Shown here: piece by piece, positions 40,566-49,756 of the stretch | Numbering within the stretch: position 1 is the stretch's first letter | Layout: each line of letters starts with the position of its first letter | Origin: DATATB01 sp036268995 | GTDB lineage: Bacteria; Planctomycetota; Planctomycetia; Pirellulales; PNKZ01 | Direction: 5' to 3' | Assembly (NCBI GenBank): GCA_036268995.1 | Contig: DATATB010000099.1 | Span: forward strand, 1 to 64,000 | Length of the DNA stretch: 64,000 bases | The notes under the pieces: model-generated | Told to the model about the DNA's origin: nothing | Databases searched by the model: none | Seen by the model: only the letters and a program-made list of their open reading frames with translations | Program-made: the position numbers and the translations under genes

Positions 40566-41201
40566 TCACGGCTCCGACGGAAGCAGGATGCGCGGCATTT
40601 GATCCCAAATATGCAGAAAATCGCCTTGCCGGCCCGCCACCCACAACAGCACCAGGTATCCCAATCCGATACCGACTACGCCCCCCAGCACCACGCCGAT
40701 CAAATTTCCGATGATGCCGACCTGAGGTTCGCGGCGGCGAGCCCGCGACGGCGAAGCCACGTCGCCTGCGTGCTGGCCCATCGCATCCCAAACCGCCGAG
40801 GGCTCGCCCATAGATGAGCCTTCCAAGGGCGTACTGTCGGTGTCGCTCTGGGGCGGCATCCAGGTTTCTAGGGCCGCTTGATCGCCTCCAGCCGTCCCCC
40901 GATCGGCGGCAGCGGCGACCTCGGCAATCGAGAGCGACTGGCCTTCGGCAAATCCTTCCGCCGCAATTTCGAGAGATTCGGCAGATTCGGGATGCTGAGC
41001 GTCAGCCGCCGGCTCGGAATCGGCCGATCGCTCGTCGAGCAGGGGCAAGGCCCAGGGCGGGGCCGGCTCGGCGTCGGCACTCACCGCCGCGATCTCGAAG
41101 GTGCCGCTGCACAGCGGACAGCGCAGCCGTAAGGACTCGTCGGCCAACGATTCGACCAGGACACGCTGGTGACAATCGGGGCAAGTGCAAATGCTCGGCA
41201 T
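40566..41201 (-). CDS. Zinc-ribbon protein with C-terminal membrane segment
   Basis: 211 residues. An N-terminal zinc ribbon (CTCPDCHQRVLVESLADESL with RCPLCSGTF, MJ0042-like) is followed by an acidic Ala/Glu/Ser-rich spacer of about 95 residues and one transmembrane segment (IGNLIGVVLGGVVGIGLGYLVLLWVAG). It looks like a tail-anchored membrane protein with its ribbon in the cytoplasm. Such proteins are numerous in planctomycetes and their role is unknown. The gene sits between two copies of the inverted-repeat element. Confidence 0.7.
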   Translation of the reverse strand: MPSICTCPDCHQRVLVESLADESLRLRCPLCSGTFEIAAVSADAEPAPPWALPLLDERSADSEPAADAQHPESAESLEIAAEGFAEGQSLSIAEVAAAADRGTAGGDQAALETWMPPQSDTDSTPLEGSSMGEPSAVWDAMGQHAGDVASPSRARRREPQVGIIGNLIGVVLGGVVGIGLGYLVLLWVAGRQGDFLHIWDQMPRILLPSEP

Positions 41202-41333
41202 CGGGTAGCTCGGCCGCGTTCATCAAGCCGCGACCGGTGGTCGCAACAACCGCTGTACTACTACTCTAGCAGCCGTCCGGCGCGAGCCGGTAAATTTTCG
41301 GCTCCCGCTGCCGATCCTTGACCACACTCCATA

Positions 41334-41415
41334 TGGGAGGGCGAGGCTCCTGCCGAGCGGACTTTCAAGTTTGATGCACCGTCGAGTTCGGCTCGGCAGG
41401 AGCCTCGCCCTCCCA
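41334..41415. repeat. Inverted-repeat element, copy 2 (REPIN-like)
   Basis: Arms 41334-41358 and 41391-41415 are perfect 25-base inverted repeats of the same sequence as copy 1, with a loop of 32 bases of unrelated sequence. It lies between the zinc-ribbon gene and the end of the carboxypeptidase gene. Confidence 0.88.
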
Positions 41416-41423
41416 GAATCGCC

Positions 41424-42938
41424 TCACAGCCCATACAGCGGCCCTAGCTTGCCCCGCAGATGCCGCATCAGCGGCTCGTGCGAAAGCGGCTGGCCGGTCA
41501 CGCGCTCGATGAGCTGTGCGGCCGGGTAGCGTTGGCCGTGCTGATGGATGTTTTCGACCAGCCAATGTTTGAGCGGATCGAACTCGCCGCGCGAAAACTG
41601 CCCGGCCAGCCCGCCAAGATCGGCATCGGCTTGCTCGAAAAACTGCGCGCCGTACAGATTGCCGAGCGAATAGGTGGGAAAATAGCCAATCAGCCCCGCG
41701 CTCCAATGGATGTCCTGCAGCACGCCGTCGGCGTCGCCTTGCGGCTCGATACCCAGCGCTCGCTGGTATTGCTCTTTCCAGGCGGCCGGCAGATCGGCAA
41801 TGGGCAAGTCGCCCAATAGCAAAGCCTGCTCCAGCTCGAAGCGGATGAGAATGTGCAGGTTGTAAGTCGCTTCGTCGGCTTCGACGCGCACCAGCGAAGG
41901 CCGCACGTCGTTGATCGCGAAGAAGAACGCATCGAGCCCGACGTCGGACAGTGCCTCGGGATAGCGGCGGCGTGCCTCGGGAAAGAAGTGCTCCCAGAAC
42001 GCGCGGCTCCGCCCGACCAGATTCTCCCACAGCCGCGACTGCGATTCGTGAATGCCCAGCGAGACGTACTCGCCGAGCGGCAGGCCGTATTGATCGGTTC
42101 GCAGCCCTTGCTCGTAGATGCCGTGGCCGGCTTCGTGCAGGATGCCGAAGAATCCCGAATTGAAAAACTGCGGCTGATACCGCGTCGTGATGCGGCAATC
42201 GTTCGGCCCCATGCCGCTGCAAAATGGATGCGCCGTCACGTCCAAGCGGCCGCGATTGAAATCGAAGCCGATCTTGGCGGCCGCATCGTGCCCGAAGGCC
42301 TGCTGCCGATCCACCGGATAATTGCGGGCCAGCAACGAGACATCGGGCCGCCGCCGGCTGTCGGCAATCGCCGCCACCAGCGGCACCAACTCGGCGCGCA
42401 GCGCGGCGAGCACGCGGGCTACGTCGGACGCTCGTTCGCCCTGTTCGAATTCATCCAGCAACGCATCGTAGGGATTCTCGTCGTAGCCCAGCGCCTCGGC
42501 CTGCTCGCGCTTAAGAGTGAGCGTGCGATCCAGCAGTGGCGCAAAGGCGGCGAAGTCGTTATTGGCCCGGGCTTCCTGCCAGACCTGCTGCCCGAGCACG
42601 GCCGTGCGCGCCAATTCCTCGACCAGCCTTTTGGGCAGCTTGGTTTTTTTGTCGTACTGGCGCCGCAGTTGGCGAATCGTCGCGCCCGTGTCGCTCAGCG
42701 GGTCGGCGGCCAGCGGGCTGGCCTCGAGTGCGGCGAGCCAATCTTCGATCCGCGGGTCGACAAACCGGTCGTGCACCATGCCGGCCAACAGCGTGATCTG
42801 ATCGGCCCGGTACTCACCGGCAGCCGCCGGCAACAGGCAGCGCTCGTCCCAGCCCAGCAGCGACTCGATCGACGCCAGCAAGGCAAGCTGCCGCATGTGA
42901 TCGCAAAGGTGCGTGTAAATTTCGTTGACGTTGGCCAT
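41424..42938 (-). CDS. M32-family carboxypeptidase
   Basis: A 504-residue metallocarboxypeptidase of the thermostable carboxypeptidase Taq family; it removes C-terminal residues from peptides. The zinc motif is in GILHEAGHGIYEQG (HExxH), and GIHESQSRLWENLVGRS carries the third ligand Glu and the family signature. The N-terminal helical part (residues 10-230) and the C-terminal end GKLGPLYGL are standard. Cytoplasmic, no signal. Monocistronic, with the lipoprotein gene upstream on the same strand. Confidence 0.93.
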   Translation of the reverse strand: MANVNEIYTHLCDHMRQLALLASIESLLGWDERCLLPAAAGEYRADQITLLAGMVHDRFVDPRIEDWLAALEASPLAADPLSDTGATIRQLRRQYDKKTKLPKRLVEELARTAVLGQQVWQEARANNDFAAFAPLLDRTLTLKREQAEALGYDENPYDALLDEFEQGERASDVARVLAALRAELVPLVAAIADSRRRPDVSLLARNYPVDRQQAFGHDAAAKIGFDFNRGRLDVTAHPFCSGMGPNDCRITTRYQPQFFNSGFFGILHEAGHGIYEQGLRTDQYGLPLGEYVSLGIHESQSRLWENLVGRSRAFWEHFFPEARRRYPEALSDVGLDAFFFAINDVRPSLVRVEADEATYNLHILIRFELEQALLLGDLPIADLPAAWKEQYQRALGIEPQGDADGVLQDIHWSAGLIGYFPTYSLGNLYGAQFFEQADADLGGLAGQFSRGEFDPLKHWLVENIHQHGQRYPAAQLIERVTGQPLSHEPLMRHLRGKLGPLYGL

Positions 42939-43063
42939 AGCACCATCGTGGCAGGGGGATCGCGGAATCCAGCAACCACGCTCAGGATTGCTGGCCTAGG
43001 CGGGCTGGTCAAGGGCCGAAGCCCTTGGACGGCGGTCCTTGGGGCGACCTCCGCCGCGGCGCG

Positions 43064-43297
43064 TCACTGCACGCCCAGGTCGCTCTCGATTTGCTGGCTG
43101 CGGGCGCTGAGGCCCAGCTTTTTGCCGGCGGTCTTGTTCCGCAAGTGCCCTGCCTGGTCGGCGAACTCGTCGTTGAAGCCCTTATCGCGGCTGGCGCAGC
43201 CCCCGACCGCGGTGAGCACCAGCAGCAAGAGAGCCAGCAGGCGGGCTGCCGAAAGCAGCCGCCGCGCGCGGAAATCACCAGGATGCGACAATTTCAT
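43064..43297 (-). CDS. Small lipoprotein
   Basis: 77 residues from the ATG at 43297, chosen because it leads into a signal (RRLLSAARLLALLLLVLTAV) with the lipobox VGGC, after which the mature protein begins CASRDKGFNDEFADQ. The mature part is about 40 residues, polar and helical. It is probably attached to the inner or outer membrane. I recognise no function. Confidence 0.6.
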   Translation of the reverse strand: MKLSHPGDFRARRLLSAARLLALLLLVLTAVGGCASRDKGFNDEFADQAGHLRNKTAGKKLGLSARSQQIESDLGVQ

Positions 43298-43476
43298 GGC
43301 GGCGAAAGTGTGGCAAATTCCAGCCGGGCGGTCCAGGGCAATTGCCGCCGGCCGCCCGGCATGGCACCATTTGGGCATGGCGGCTTAACCGTATGGCGAG
43401 CCGGGAGCGTCAGCGACCGGAGTGGTGCGACGCTCGGTGCATGCAACGCTTGAGGTTCATTTTTGGAGTTTAACGC

Positions 43477-44166
43477 ATGTTGGATGTTCTCGTCGTGGCA
43501 CCGCATCCCGATGATGCCGAGCTGGGCATGGGCGGCGCCTTGCTCAAGTTCAAGGCCGACGGCCTCCGCGTAGGCGTGCTGGATCTCACCGACGGAGAGC
43601 CCACGCCGCACGGCTCGCCGGAGTTGCGTGCCCGAGAAACTGCGGCGGCGACAGCCGTGTTGGGGCTCGATTGGCGCGGGAACCTGGGATTGCCCAACCG
43701 GCGGCTGGAGGCCACGCTCGAAGCGCGGGGCAAGCTGGCAGGCGTGTTTCGCCAGCAGCGGCCGCGTTTGATCTTCGCGCCCTATTGGGTCGATGCCCAT
43801 CCCGACCACGTGGCCGCCACCGAATTGATCGAGGCGGCACGCTTCTGGTCCAAGCTCACCAAGACCGACTTGCCTGGCGAGCCGTACCATCCGCCACGCA
43901 TTCTCTATTACTTCTGCGTGCATCTGCGGCTGGTCAAGGAACCGGCCTTCGTGCTCGATATCACGCCGTATTGGCCGGCCAAACTGCAAGCGATCCAGTG
44001 CTACCAAAGCCAGTTTGTCACGGGCCGCCCGACCGAGCCGCCGACCTTTCTGGACCGCATGCGCGACCAGGCCGCCTTCTGGGGCTGGTCCATCGGCACG
44101 AATTTCGGCGAGCCCTTTGCCTCGCGCGAGCCGGTGGCGCTAGCAAGCTTGCGCGACCTGATCTAA
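43477..44166 (+). CDS. bshB1: Bacillithiol biosynthesis deacetylase BshB1-type (PIG-L/LmbE family)
   Basis: 229 residues. The LmbE fold starts MLDVLVVAPHPDDAELGMGG with the zinc motif HPDD, and the second zinc ligand motif is in DAHPDHVAATEL. GLDWRGNLGLPNRRLEATLE, RILYYFCVHL and WSIGTNFGEPFASREPV match the BshB1 subgroup, which removes the acetyl group from GlcNAc-malate in bacillithiol synthesis. Planctomycetes are known to have this group of enzymes. bshA and bshC are not adjacent, so the assignment rests on subfamily motifs. Confidence 0.85.
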   Translation: MLDVLVVAPHPDDAELGMGGALLKFKADGLRVGVLDLTDGEPTPHGSPELRARETAAATAVLGLDWRGNLGLPNRRLEATLEARGKLAGVFRQQRPRLIFAPYWVDAHPDHVAATELIEAARFWSKLTKTDLPGEPYHPPRILYYFCVHLRLVKEPAFVLDITPYWPAKLQAIQCYQSQFVTGRPTEPPTFLDRMRDQAAFWGWSIGTNFGEPFASREPVALASLRDLI

Positions 44167-44318
44167 ACCAGCTCTTCGATTGCGGGTGCTCAAGCTAGAG
44201 AAGCTTTGACCATTGTGCCGATAAATGGGCCTCGTGGGGGTGTTTGCTCCGCCGGTGAAACCACCCGGTGCCTTTGCCCTTTGGGTCCTTGTTTCTCAGG
44301 CCAGCGGCCAATCGAACG

Positions 44319-45443
44319 ATGCGCGTGCTCGTCGCAATTTGTTGCCTTCTGCCGCTGGCCGGCTGTGTCTATTTGCCCGAGATCACTCGGCAGCCGGTGA
44401 TTCATAATCCGTTTCCGCAGCTCAGCAAGGTGGCCATTGCCCCGTTCTTCAATCACAGCACCGAACCGACGGTGGATGGCCGGCAGTTTGCGCTCGCATA
44501 TTTTAACGAGCTGCAGCGCGTCCCCGGCTTTGAAGTGGTGCCGGTAGGCGTGGTCGAGCAGCGGATGGAAGCCTTCGGTATCACGCTGGCCAGTCCGGAC
44601 GATGCCCGGCGGCTGGCGCAGTTGCTCGAGGTGGACGCCGTCGTCGTGGGGGCCGTGACCGACTACACGCCGTATTATCCGCCACGCTGCGCGATGCAGG
44701 TGGAGTGGTACTCGGCCAATCCGAATTTCCATCCAGTTCCGCCGGGCTACGGGTTGCCCTGGGGCACGCCCGAAGAGGAGCAAATCCCCCCGTCGCTGGT
44801 CTTCCAGGCCCGCATGGCACTGGCTCGCGAGCAGATGAAGACCCAAGAACCCGCCTATCGGCCAATGCCCGTTTTGCAGCCGGTTCCGACCGGTGGCGAA
44901 GGCGCAAAGCCGGGTCAGCCCGGCGGTTTGCCGCCGGCCGAAGCTGAAACCAGCAAAGACAAGACGACGCCCGCCACCGCGGATGCGGATGGCGTGCAAC
45001 AAGCAAAAGTCGAGCAGCCGGCAAGCGGCGAGAAGCAGGCAAGTCCCGTGAAGCAAGCCAGTGCTCAGGCCGATGTCACCGACGACGTGCCCAGCCAACC
45101 TCAGCAACCCGCGCCGGCTGCGGGCTTGCCGAGGGATTGGCCGGATCCGCAAGGATTTACACCTTTGCCGCCTGTGTCGGCACGGCCGCCGGGTTTGCCC
45201 ACGGCCGAGCCCGTGATCCGGCACGCGCGCACCTACAACGGTCACGATTCCGACGTGACGGAAGCCCTGTCTACGTATGTGTATTTCCGCGACGACGCCC
45301 GCTTTGGCGGGTGGCAATCCTACCTGCAGCGCAGCGACGATTTCATTCGCTTCTGCTGCTATTTGCACATCACCGAAATGCTGACGGCCCGCGGCGGCGC
45401 GGGCGAAACGCGAGTCGTGTGGCGCTGGCCGACGAACCGATAA
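44319..45443 (+). CDS. Lipoprotein with GNA1162/CsgG-like N-terminal domain
   Basis: 374 residues from the ATG at 44319 with lipobox LPLAGC (MRVLVAICCLLPLAGCVYLPE). Residues 35-140 (KVAIAPFFNHS, FALAYFNELQRVPGFEVVP, ARRLAQLLEVDAVVVGAVTDY) form the alpha/beta fold seen in lipoproteins such as GNA1162 and in CsgG-type proteins. Residues 190-300 are Pro/Ala/Gln-rich and probably disordered. The C-terminal part (EALSTYVYFRDDARFGGWQS) looks folded. It is likely an outer-envelope lipoprotein. The exact role is unknown. Confidence 0.7.
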   Translation: MRVLVAICCLLPLAGCVYLPEITRQPVIHNPFPQLSKVAIAPFFNHSTEPTVDGRQFALAYFNELQRVPGFEVVPVGVVEQRMEAFGITLASPDDARRLAQLLEVDAVVVGAVTDYTPYYPPRCAMQVEWYSANPNFHPVPPGYGLPWGTPEEEQIPPSLVFQARMALAREQMKTQEPAYRPMPVLQPVPTGGEGAKPGQPGGLPPAEAETSKDKTTPATADADGVQQAKVEQPASGEKQASPVKQASAQADVTDDVPSQPQQPAPAAGLPRDWPDPQGFTPLPPVSARPPGLPTAEPVIRHARTYNGHDSDVTEALSTYVYFRDDARFGGWQSYLQRSDDFIRFCCYLHITEMLTARGGAGETRVVWRWPTNR

Positions 45444-45641
45444 GTATTTGGCTGGCGAGACTGGCGCGCAGGCCCGTTGCTGCGCCCCGATCGCCACAGG
45501 CGGCCAGCCCGCTCGCCGCGTGAACGTCAGACGTCAACGCAGCCAGTGCTGGCACGACAGATGGAAATGGCGGCAAGCCACGGTTGGCTTCGCCCGCAAT
45601 CGATTCAGCGTGTGAGACCCGTGACAAGGAGGGCATCGGTC

Positions 45642-45902
45642 GTGCCGCAAGACATCAACGTCCTGGCGCTGGTGAAGGGTTCCGAACGGTACGTCTTTTT
45701 GTATGACGATGCCAGTCGGGCGGAAACCCTGCGCGTGCTCGGCCGCTTCGCCGCCAACCCGGACCTGAGCTTCACCTGGTACGACGCCGCGGTGCTGAGT
45801 CAGAAGATTCGCCAGGAAAGCCACCAGCCCGAGCGCCGCCCGCGCTTCAGCTTGCCGCTGCAAACCGATCGCGAAGAAGGCGGCAGCGCCCGCGCGGACT
45901 GA
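45642..45902 (+). CDS. Small conserved hypothetical protein
   Basis: 86 residues from the GTG at 45642, chosen because AAGGAGG stands nine bases upstream; the frame is open to 45477 but the earlier part is not protein-like. The sequence VPQDINVLALVKGSERYVFLYDDASRAETLRVLGRFAANP and FTWYDAAVLSQKIRQE forms a compact alpha/beta unit, followed by a charged tail (QTDREEGGSARAD). It lies just upstream of the Xer recombinase gene, with 32 bases between, and may be co-transcribed. No family is recognised. Confidence 0.7.
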   Translation: MPQDINVLALVKGSERYVFLYDDASRAETLRVLGRFAANPDLSFTWYDAAVLSQKIRQESHQPERRPRFSLPLQTDREEGGSARAD

Positions 45903-45934
45903 CGATTCGTCCGCGCCCGAGAAACGTTGATCAT

Positions 45935-46852
45935 TTGCAGCGCGAACTGCCGCCGGCCATGCAAGCAGAAGTCGATCGTTTTCTGCAATATCTGCGCGTC
46001 GAGCGCAATAGCTCGCCGCTGACGGAAAAAAGCTACCGCGAAGATCTCACGGCGCTGGCCGCTTATCTGCGCGAAGCCTCTGGCGCCGAGCCCGAGCCGG
46101 GCGAAATCACCACGCTCGATCTGCGCGGCTACGTGGCCAGCTTGCACGAGGCCGGCTTTGCCAAGACTTCGATCGCCCGGCGGCTGGCGAGCATGCGCAG
46201 CTTCTTTCGCTTCGGCCAGCGCGAAGGCTGGAGCAAAACGAATCCAGCCAAGCCGCTCCGCAACCCACGCAAGAGCCGCTCGCTGCCGCACTTCCTATCG
46301 AATGAAGAACTCGGGCGGCTGCTCACCGCCCCGCCGGCCAACGACCCCTTGGGCCTGCGCGACCGCGCGATCCTCGAAACGCTGTATTCGGCCGGCCTGC
46401 GCGTGAGCGAACTGGTGGGCCTCAACGACAGCGATATGGACCTGACGCACGGCGTGCTGCGCGTCCGGGGCAAGGGCCGCCGCGAACGGCTCTCGCCGGT
46501 CGGCTCGTTTGCCGCCAAGGCGCTGGTGGCCTGGCACAAGGTCCGCAAGGTGCGCGTCAGCCGCGACAACCAGGTGCCCGTGTTCGTCAACAAGTTCGGC
46601 AGCCGGCTCACCACCCGCAGCGTCGGCCGGCTGTTGGAAAAGCATCTGAAGACGACCGGCCTCGACCGCCGCACGACGCCGCACACCTTGAGGCACAGCT
46701 TCGCCACGCACTTGCTCGACCGCGGCGCCGACATCCGCAGCGTGCAAGAGCTGCTAGGTCACAAGAGCCTGATCACCACCCAGATCTACACCCACGTCAG
46801 CACGGCCAACCTCCTGGCCGCCTACGAAAAAGCCCACCCCCGCGCCCGCTGA
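45935..46852 (+). CDS. xerD: Tyrosine recombinase of the XerC/XerD type
   Basis: A 305-residue site-specific recombinase; in this family XerC and XerD resolve chromosome dimers at dif. It starts at a TTG (45935) or the ATG at 45959. The N-terminal SAM-like domain is DRFLQYLRVERNSSPLTEKS. The catalytic set is visible: Arg in SAGLRVSELVGL, Lys in VRGKGRRERL, His-x-x-Arg in HTLRHSFATHLLDRG, His in LLGHKSL and nucleophile Tyr in TQIYTHVS. A Leu/Gly-rich beta sheet and intact length argue for housekeeping rather than phage use. The split between XerC and XerD is not settled by sequence alone. Confidence 0.88.
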   Translation: MQRELPPAMQAEVDRFLQYLRVERNSSPLTEKSYREDLTALAAYLREASGAEPEPGEITTLDLRGYVASLHEAGFAKTSIARRLASMRSFFRFGQREGWSKTNPAKPLRNPRKSRSLPHFLSNEELGRLLTAPPANDPLGLRDRAILETLYSAGLRVSELVGLNDSDMDLTHGVLRVRGKGRRERLSPVGSFAAKALVAWHKVRKVRVSRDNQVPVFVNKFGSRLTTRSVGRLLEKHLKTTGLDRRTTPHTLRHSFATHLLDRGADIRSVQELLGHKSLITTQIYTHVSTANLLAAYEKAHPRAR

Positions 46853-47040
46853 GTGGGCGAAGCACCCGAATAAAGCACTGGGGGCGGGGCCGCTTGGCTG
46901 GTGCCCATTGGCCGCGGGGAAGGTCAATGCGGCCGTGACCGCCGGGTCCGCGAATCGTGTTCGTCACGTCCGGCTGGTTCAGTATATCTCGGGCTCGCCG
47001 GGGCGCGGCGGACAGGACGAGCAAGAAGGGGCGGCGCCAG

Positions 47041-48159
47041 CTACTCATCGACTTTAAGCTTGGGAAGCTTTCGCCGCATCGCGTCCTTGATCCAGGCCGG
47101 GATCTTCGCTCCCGTACAATCAAGGCGCGTCAAATTCGCTTGACGGCGCAGGCCCTCCCACGCGGAGGGCCCGATCCTGGCGCCGGCGACATTCAGCTCC
47201 CGAAGCGATGGCAGCTCTGGCAGGGCCGCTAACGAGAGCACCAGCTCGGGCGTTTCGATATCTTTTCCCGTAATCTTAGCGATCATTTCTTCAAGCTCGG
47301 CGTAGCGCTCAGGGCCAAACGGTCCACACTTCGCCAAATCGAGGTACTCGAGATCTCTAAGGCCGGCCAGGGCCGCCAGCCTTTCACCGTGGATCGCTGT
47401 CGTTCGCAGGTCGAGCCGTTGCAGCTTGATGCATGTTTTGAGCGCGGCGAAATCGGCGTCGCAGAAGTTTGAGTCTCGCGCGCTGAGGTAGCGCAAGCCC
47501 CTCATTTCCCCAATCGCCCGCCAGTCGTCGGCGCCCAACGCAAGCCCGTCTAGGGTCACGGTCTCTAACCGTGAGGGCTGATGGAGGTTCGCGAACAGGT
47601 TGCCTTCGACCCGAACGTCGGAAAACCACAACTCCACCAAGTTTGGAGATCTGGACAGCTCGCGCATCGCGCCAGGCTCAACGACGCAATCCCATACATG
47701 TAGCTCCCGGATACACGTCCACGCTGCAATGTTACGGCAGCATTCCGCCGTCAAACGTCCGTCCGCAATGCTGAGCGCCCACACTTGGCTCACGCACGCC
47801 GGCGTGTCCGACGCAAATCGGTCCTCGAACATCACGGGACGCGCCTGGAGCATTTCAATCCGAGGAAGCTCCGAAAGTGACCGGAGGCACTTCACAAGAT
47901 CCCCGTCGTCCTGAATCGAGACCAACTCCACGGAAAACGTGCGGATTGGGGCCAAGATGGCGGCATTCCCACGCTCGATGCGCACGTAGCCTTTCAGGGC
48001 ACAGCAGCGCTTGATAATTCGCGTGTGCTGTTGCTCGATGCGCCATAGCCCGGCGCCTATGCCGCAGAGCATCGACACCAGGAGCACGAAGCCCAATGCG
48101 GACTTCATGCCAAATTTGGCGCGCCGACGGAGCATTAATAGCAGGCTGGCTGTGGGCAT
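47041..48159 (-). CDS. Membrane-anchored leucine-rich-repeat protein downstream of the HExxH effector
   Basis: 372 residues. One N-terminal transmembrane segment (ALGFVLLVSMLCGIGAGLW) is followed by a repeat region in which L-x-x-L-x-L patterns recur (RLETVTLDGLALG, GLRYLSARDSNF, KLQRLDLRTTAIHG, DLEYLDLAKCG, SLRELNVAGARIG, NLTRLDCTGAKI). The protein is on the same strand as the effector gene and starts 42 bases after its stop. In a toxin-immunity locus that position would be the immunity gene, but LRR membrane proteins are also common in planctomycetes without such a role. An internal ATG at 48108 is an alternative start. Confidence 0.7.
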   Translation of the reverse strand: MPTASLLLMLRRRAKFGMKSALGFVLLVSMLCGIGAGLWRIEQQHTRIIKRCCALKGYVRIERGNAAILAPIRTFSVELVSIQDDGDLVKCLRSLSELPRIEMLQARPVMFEDRFASDTPACVSQVWALSIADGRLTAECCRNIAAWTCIRELHVWDCVVEPGAMRELSRSPNLVELWFSDVRVEGNLFANLHQPSRLETVTLDGLALGADDWRAIGEMRGLRYLSARDSNFCDADFAALKTCIKLQRLDLRTTAIHGERLAALAGLRDLEYLDLAKCGPFGPERYAELEEMIAKITGKDIETPELVLSLAALPELPSLRELNVAGARIGPSAWEGLRRQANLTRLDCTGAKIPAWIKDAMRRKLPKLKVDE

Positions 48160-48201
48160 TCTCTACAACGCGCATCTCGACGGCGGCGGCGATTGAGAGG
48201 G

Positions 48202-49707
48202 TCACCGTGCGCCGGCCGAGACCTTCTTAATCTTGCCAATCAGTTCCGAAATCTCGGCTTTGTACTTTTCGTCCAGATAAACCCGCTCCTTGTCGAGCGC
48301 CTTCCGTACGTCGTGGATGTTTTTGAGTTTATCGATAGCGTCGTCCGTAAGCTGAAAACGGAGAAATGGCCGAACTGCCTCTCGGAATGCTTTCCCGCTC
48401 GGGATGCCGCTACCATGTGTGTTCTCGGTATCCTCGACGAACTTGCCACCTTCGATAGTGATTCTTTTCTCGTCGTAGTGGTCCAGATGATAGCTCTGCC
48501 GGACGATCTCGAGACCCAGGCGGCGCAGGAGGTAGCCTTTTGTCAGCTCTTCAGCCGCTTGGCGGACTGCATCCGCGAGCTTTTTGATTTGGTCCTTCGT
48601 TAGCCGCCTCGGATCAATTAATTTCAGTTGGGCGTTGACCAGTCCAATCTCTCGCTCAGCAAGCGCGATTGGCGGCGCGAAGGCATCGGCGTGCTTCTGC
48701 TCATGGACACGCGTTTTCGCGAGGACATCGTCGGGCACATTGATGCGGCCGGCAGTCCGGGCAATCTCTATTTTAACGGGAAGGTACAGATCAACAATCG
48801 AGAGCTGCGGAATCCCATCCCCGCCAACGACAACATTGAGCTTCACCAGCAGGCCGTGCAGATCGGGCGCCACGTTCCCTAGTGCGATTCCCTTGGGCAC
48901 CACGAGAGATTCGACCACCGATTCTACCACGACGTCCTGCTTACCATTCCGGATACTTCGGAATGTAACCCGTCCGCTTTTGTCGCTCGGCGCGCGGTCC
49001 CCGGGCTGGGCCGGCTTGCCTGGCATTTCGCCATCAGCCATCGCAAGTTGATTGGATTCCGCGTCGAGTTTTCGCTTCGCTCTAGTGTCGCTGATCGGCC
49101 CGCCGGTGAAGTCGCCACGGGTGGCGGCAGGCATGGCCTCGTCCATGACTGGGCTGTTGGGCGACAAGCCGAATCCAAGCACTTTCCGCGGCTCGTCGTC
49201 GAGCCAGCCGACGAACGCGTCCTTGATCTCCTGCGGGACGCGGTAGCTTTGGAGCGCGGATTGGGCCAGCTGGACCCAATCATCCGGCGGGTTGTGCTCC
49301 ATGATCGCGTTGCCGATGCCGCGCAGTTGCGGGTAGTCGGGATCGAAGGGCGCGGGCTTGTTGCTGGTGACTATTGGCGGGTCGTATTTGCCTTCCCAGG
49401 TGTAAAATTGCACCGGGCAAGGGCTACCGGGCTGGCGACCCTCAAGCCGGGCAGCATCATTGACCTCTTGCAGCCACTGGATCCATTCCCGGCACGATTC
49501 TTTCGCGACGATCACATGTTCGCGGGCCAGCTTCGCAATGAAGCGGTCGAACTCGTACCGCCAATTGTCGCAGGGCATGAGCGGCACATTCTTCTCCAGC
49601 CACTGCAAGAACTCGCGGCCAATCTCCCGCAGTTCGAACTCCGCCTCCCGATCGAGATCGCGCAGGGTCTCCTCGAACAACGCTTCAATCTTGTCGGCAA
49701 TGCTCAT
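48202..49707 (-). CDS. Effector-like protein with shared module and HExxH metallopeptidase-like C terminus
   Basis: 501 residues from the ATG at 49707 (GAGGG upstream); the frame is open far upstream but the upstream part is a shadow of the 49757-50278 gene. The N terminus is helical and acidic (MSIADKIEALFEETLRDLDR). Residues 116-176 share 41 of 60 positions with the protein at base 1 (DPDYPQLR, SYRVPQEI.DAFVGWL), and LAMADG at 221 is shared too. The C-terminal half has RVHEQKHADAF, an HExxH zinc motif (335-339) in a setting like DUF922 peptidases, with a long helical tail. The effector role is inferred; no signal peptide is seen. Confidence 0.6.
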   Translation of the reverse strand: MSIADKIEALFEETLRDLDREAEFELREIGREFLQWLEKNVPLMPCDNWRYEFDRFIAKLAREHVIVAKESCREWIQWLQEVNDAARLEGRQPGSPCPVQFYTWEGKYDPPIVTSNKPAPFDPDYPQLRGIGNAIMEHNPPDDWVQLAQSALQSYRVPQEIKDAFVGWLDDEPRKVLGFGLSPNSPVMDEAMPAATRGDFTGGPISDTRAKRKLDAESNQLAMADGEMPGKPAQPGDRAPSDKSGRVTFRSIRNGKQDVVVESVVESLVVPKGIALGNVAPDLHGLLVKLNVVVGGDGIPQLSIVDLYLPVKIEIARTAGRINVPDDVLAKTRVHEQKHADAFAPPIALAEREIGLVNAQLKLIDPRRLTKDQIKKLADAVRQAAEELTKGYLLRRLGLEIVRQSYHLDHYDEKRITIEGGKFVEDTENTHGSGIPSGKAFREAVRPFLRFQLTDDAIDKLKNIHDVRKALDKERVYLDEKYKAEISELIGKIKKVSAGAR

Positions 49708-49756
49708 CGTCGCGGCCCTCGTGCTGTGGGAAAAAGGAAGTACCGGTCCTGAATGG

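Noticed and set aside
45477..45641. N-terminal extension of the small protein before the Xer gene
   Set aside because: Arg/Pro/Gln-rich translated intergenic sequence; the GTG at 45642 has a clear Shine-Dalgarno.
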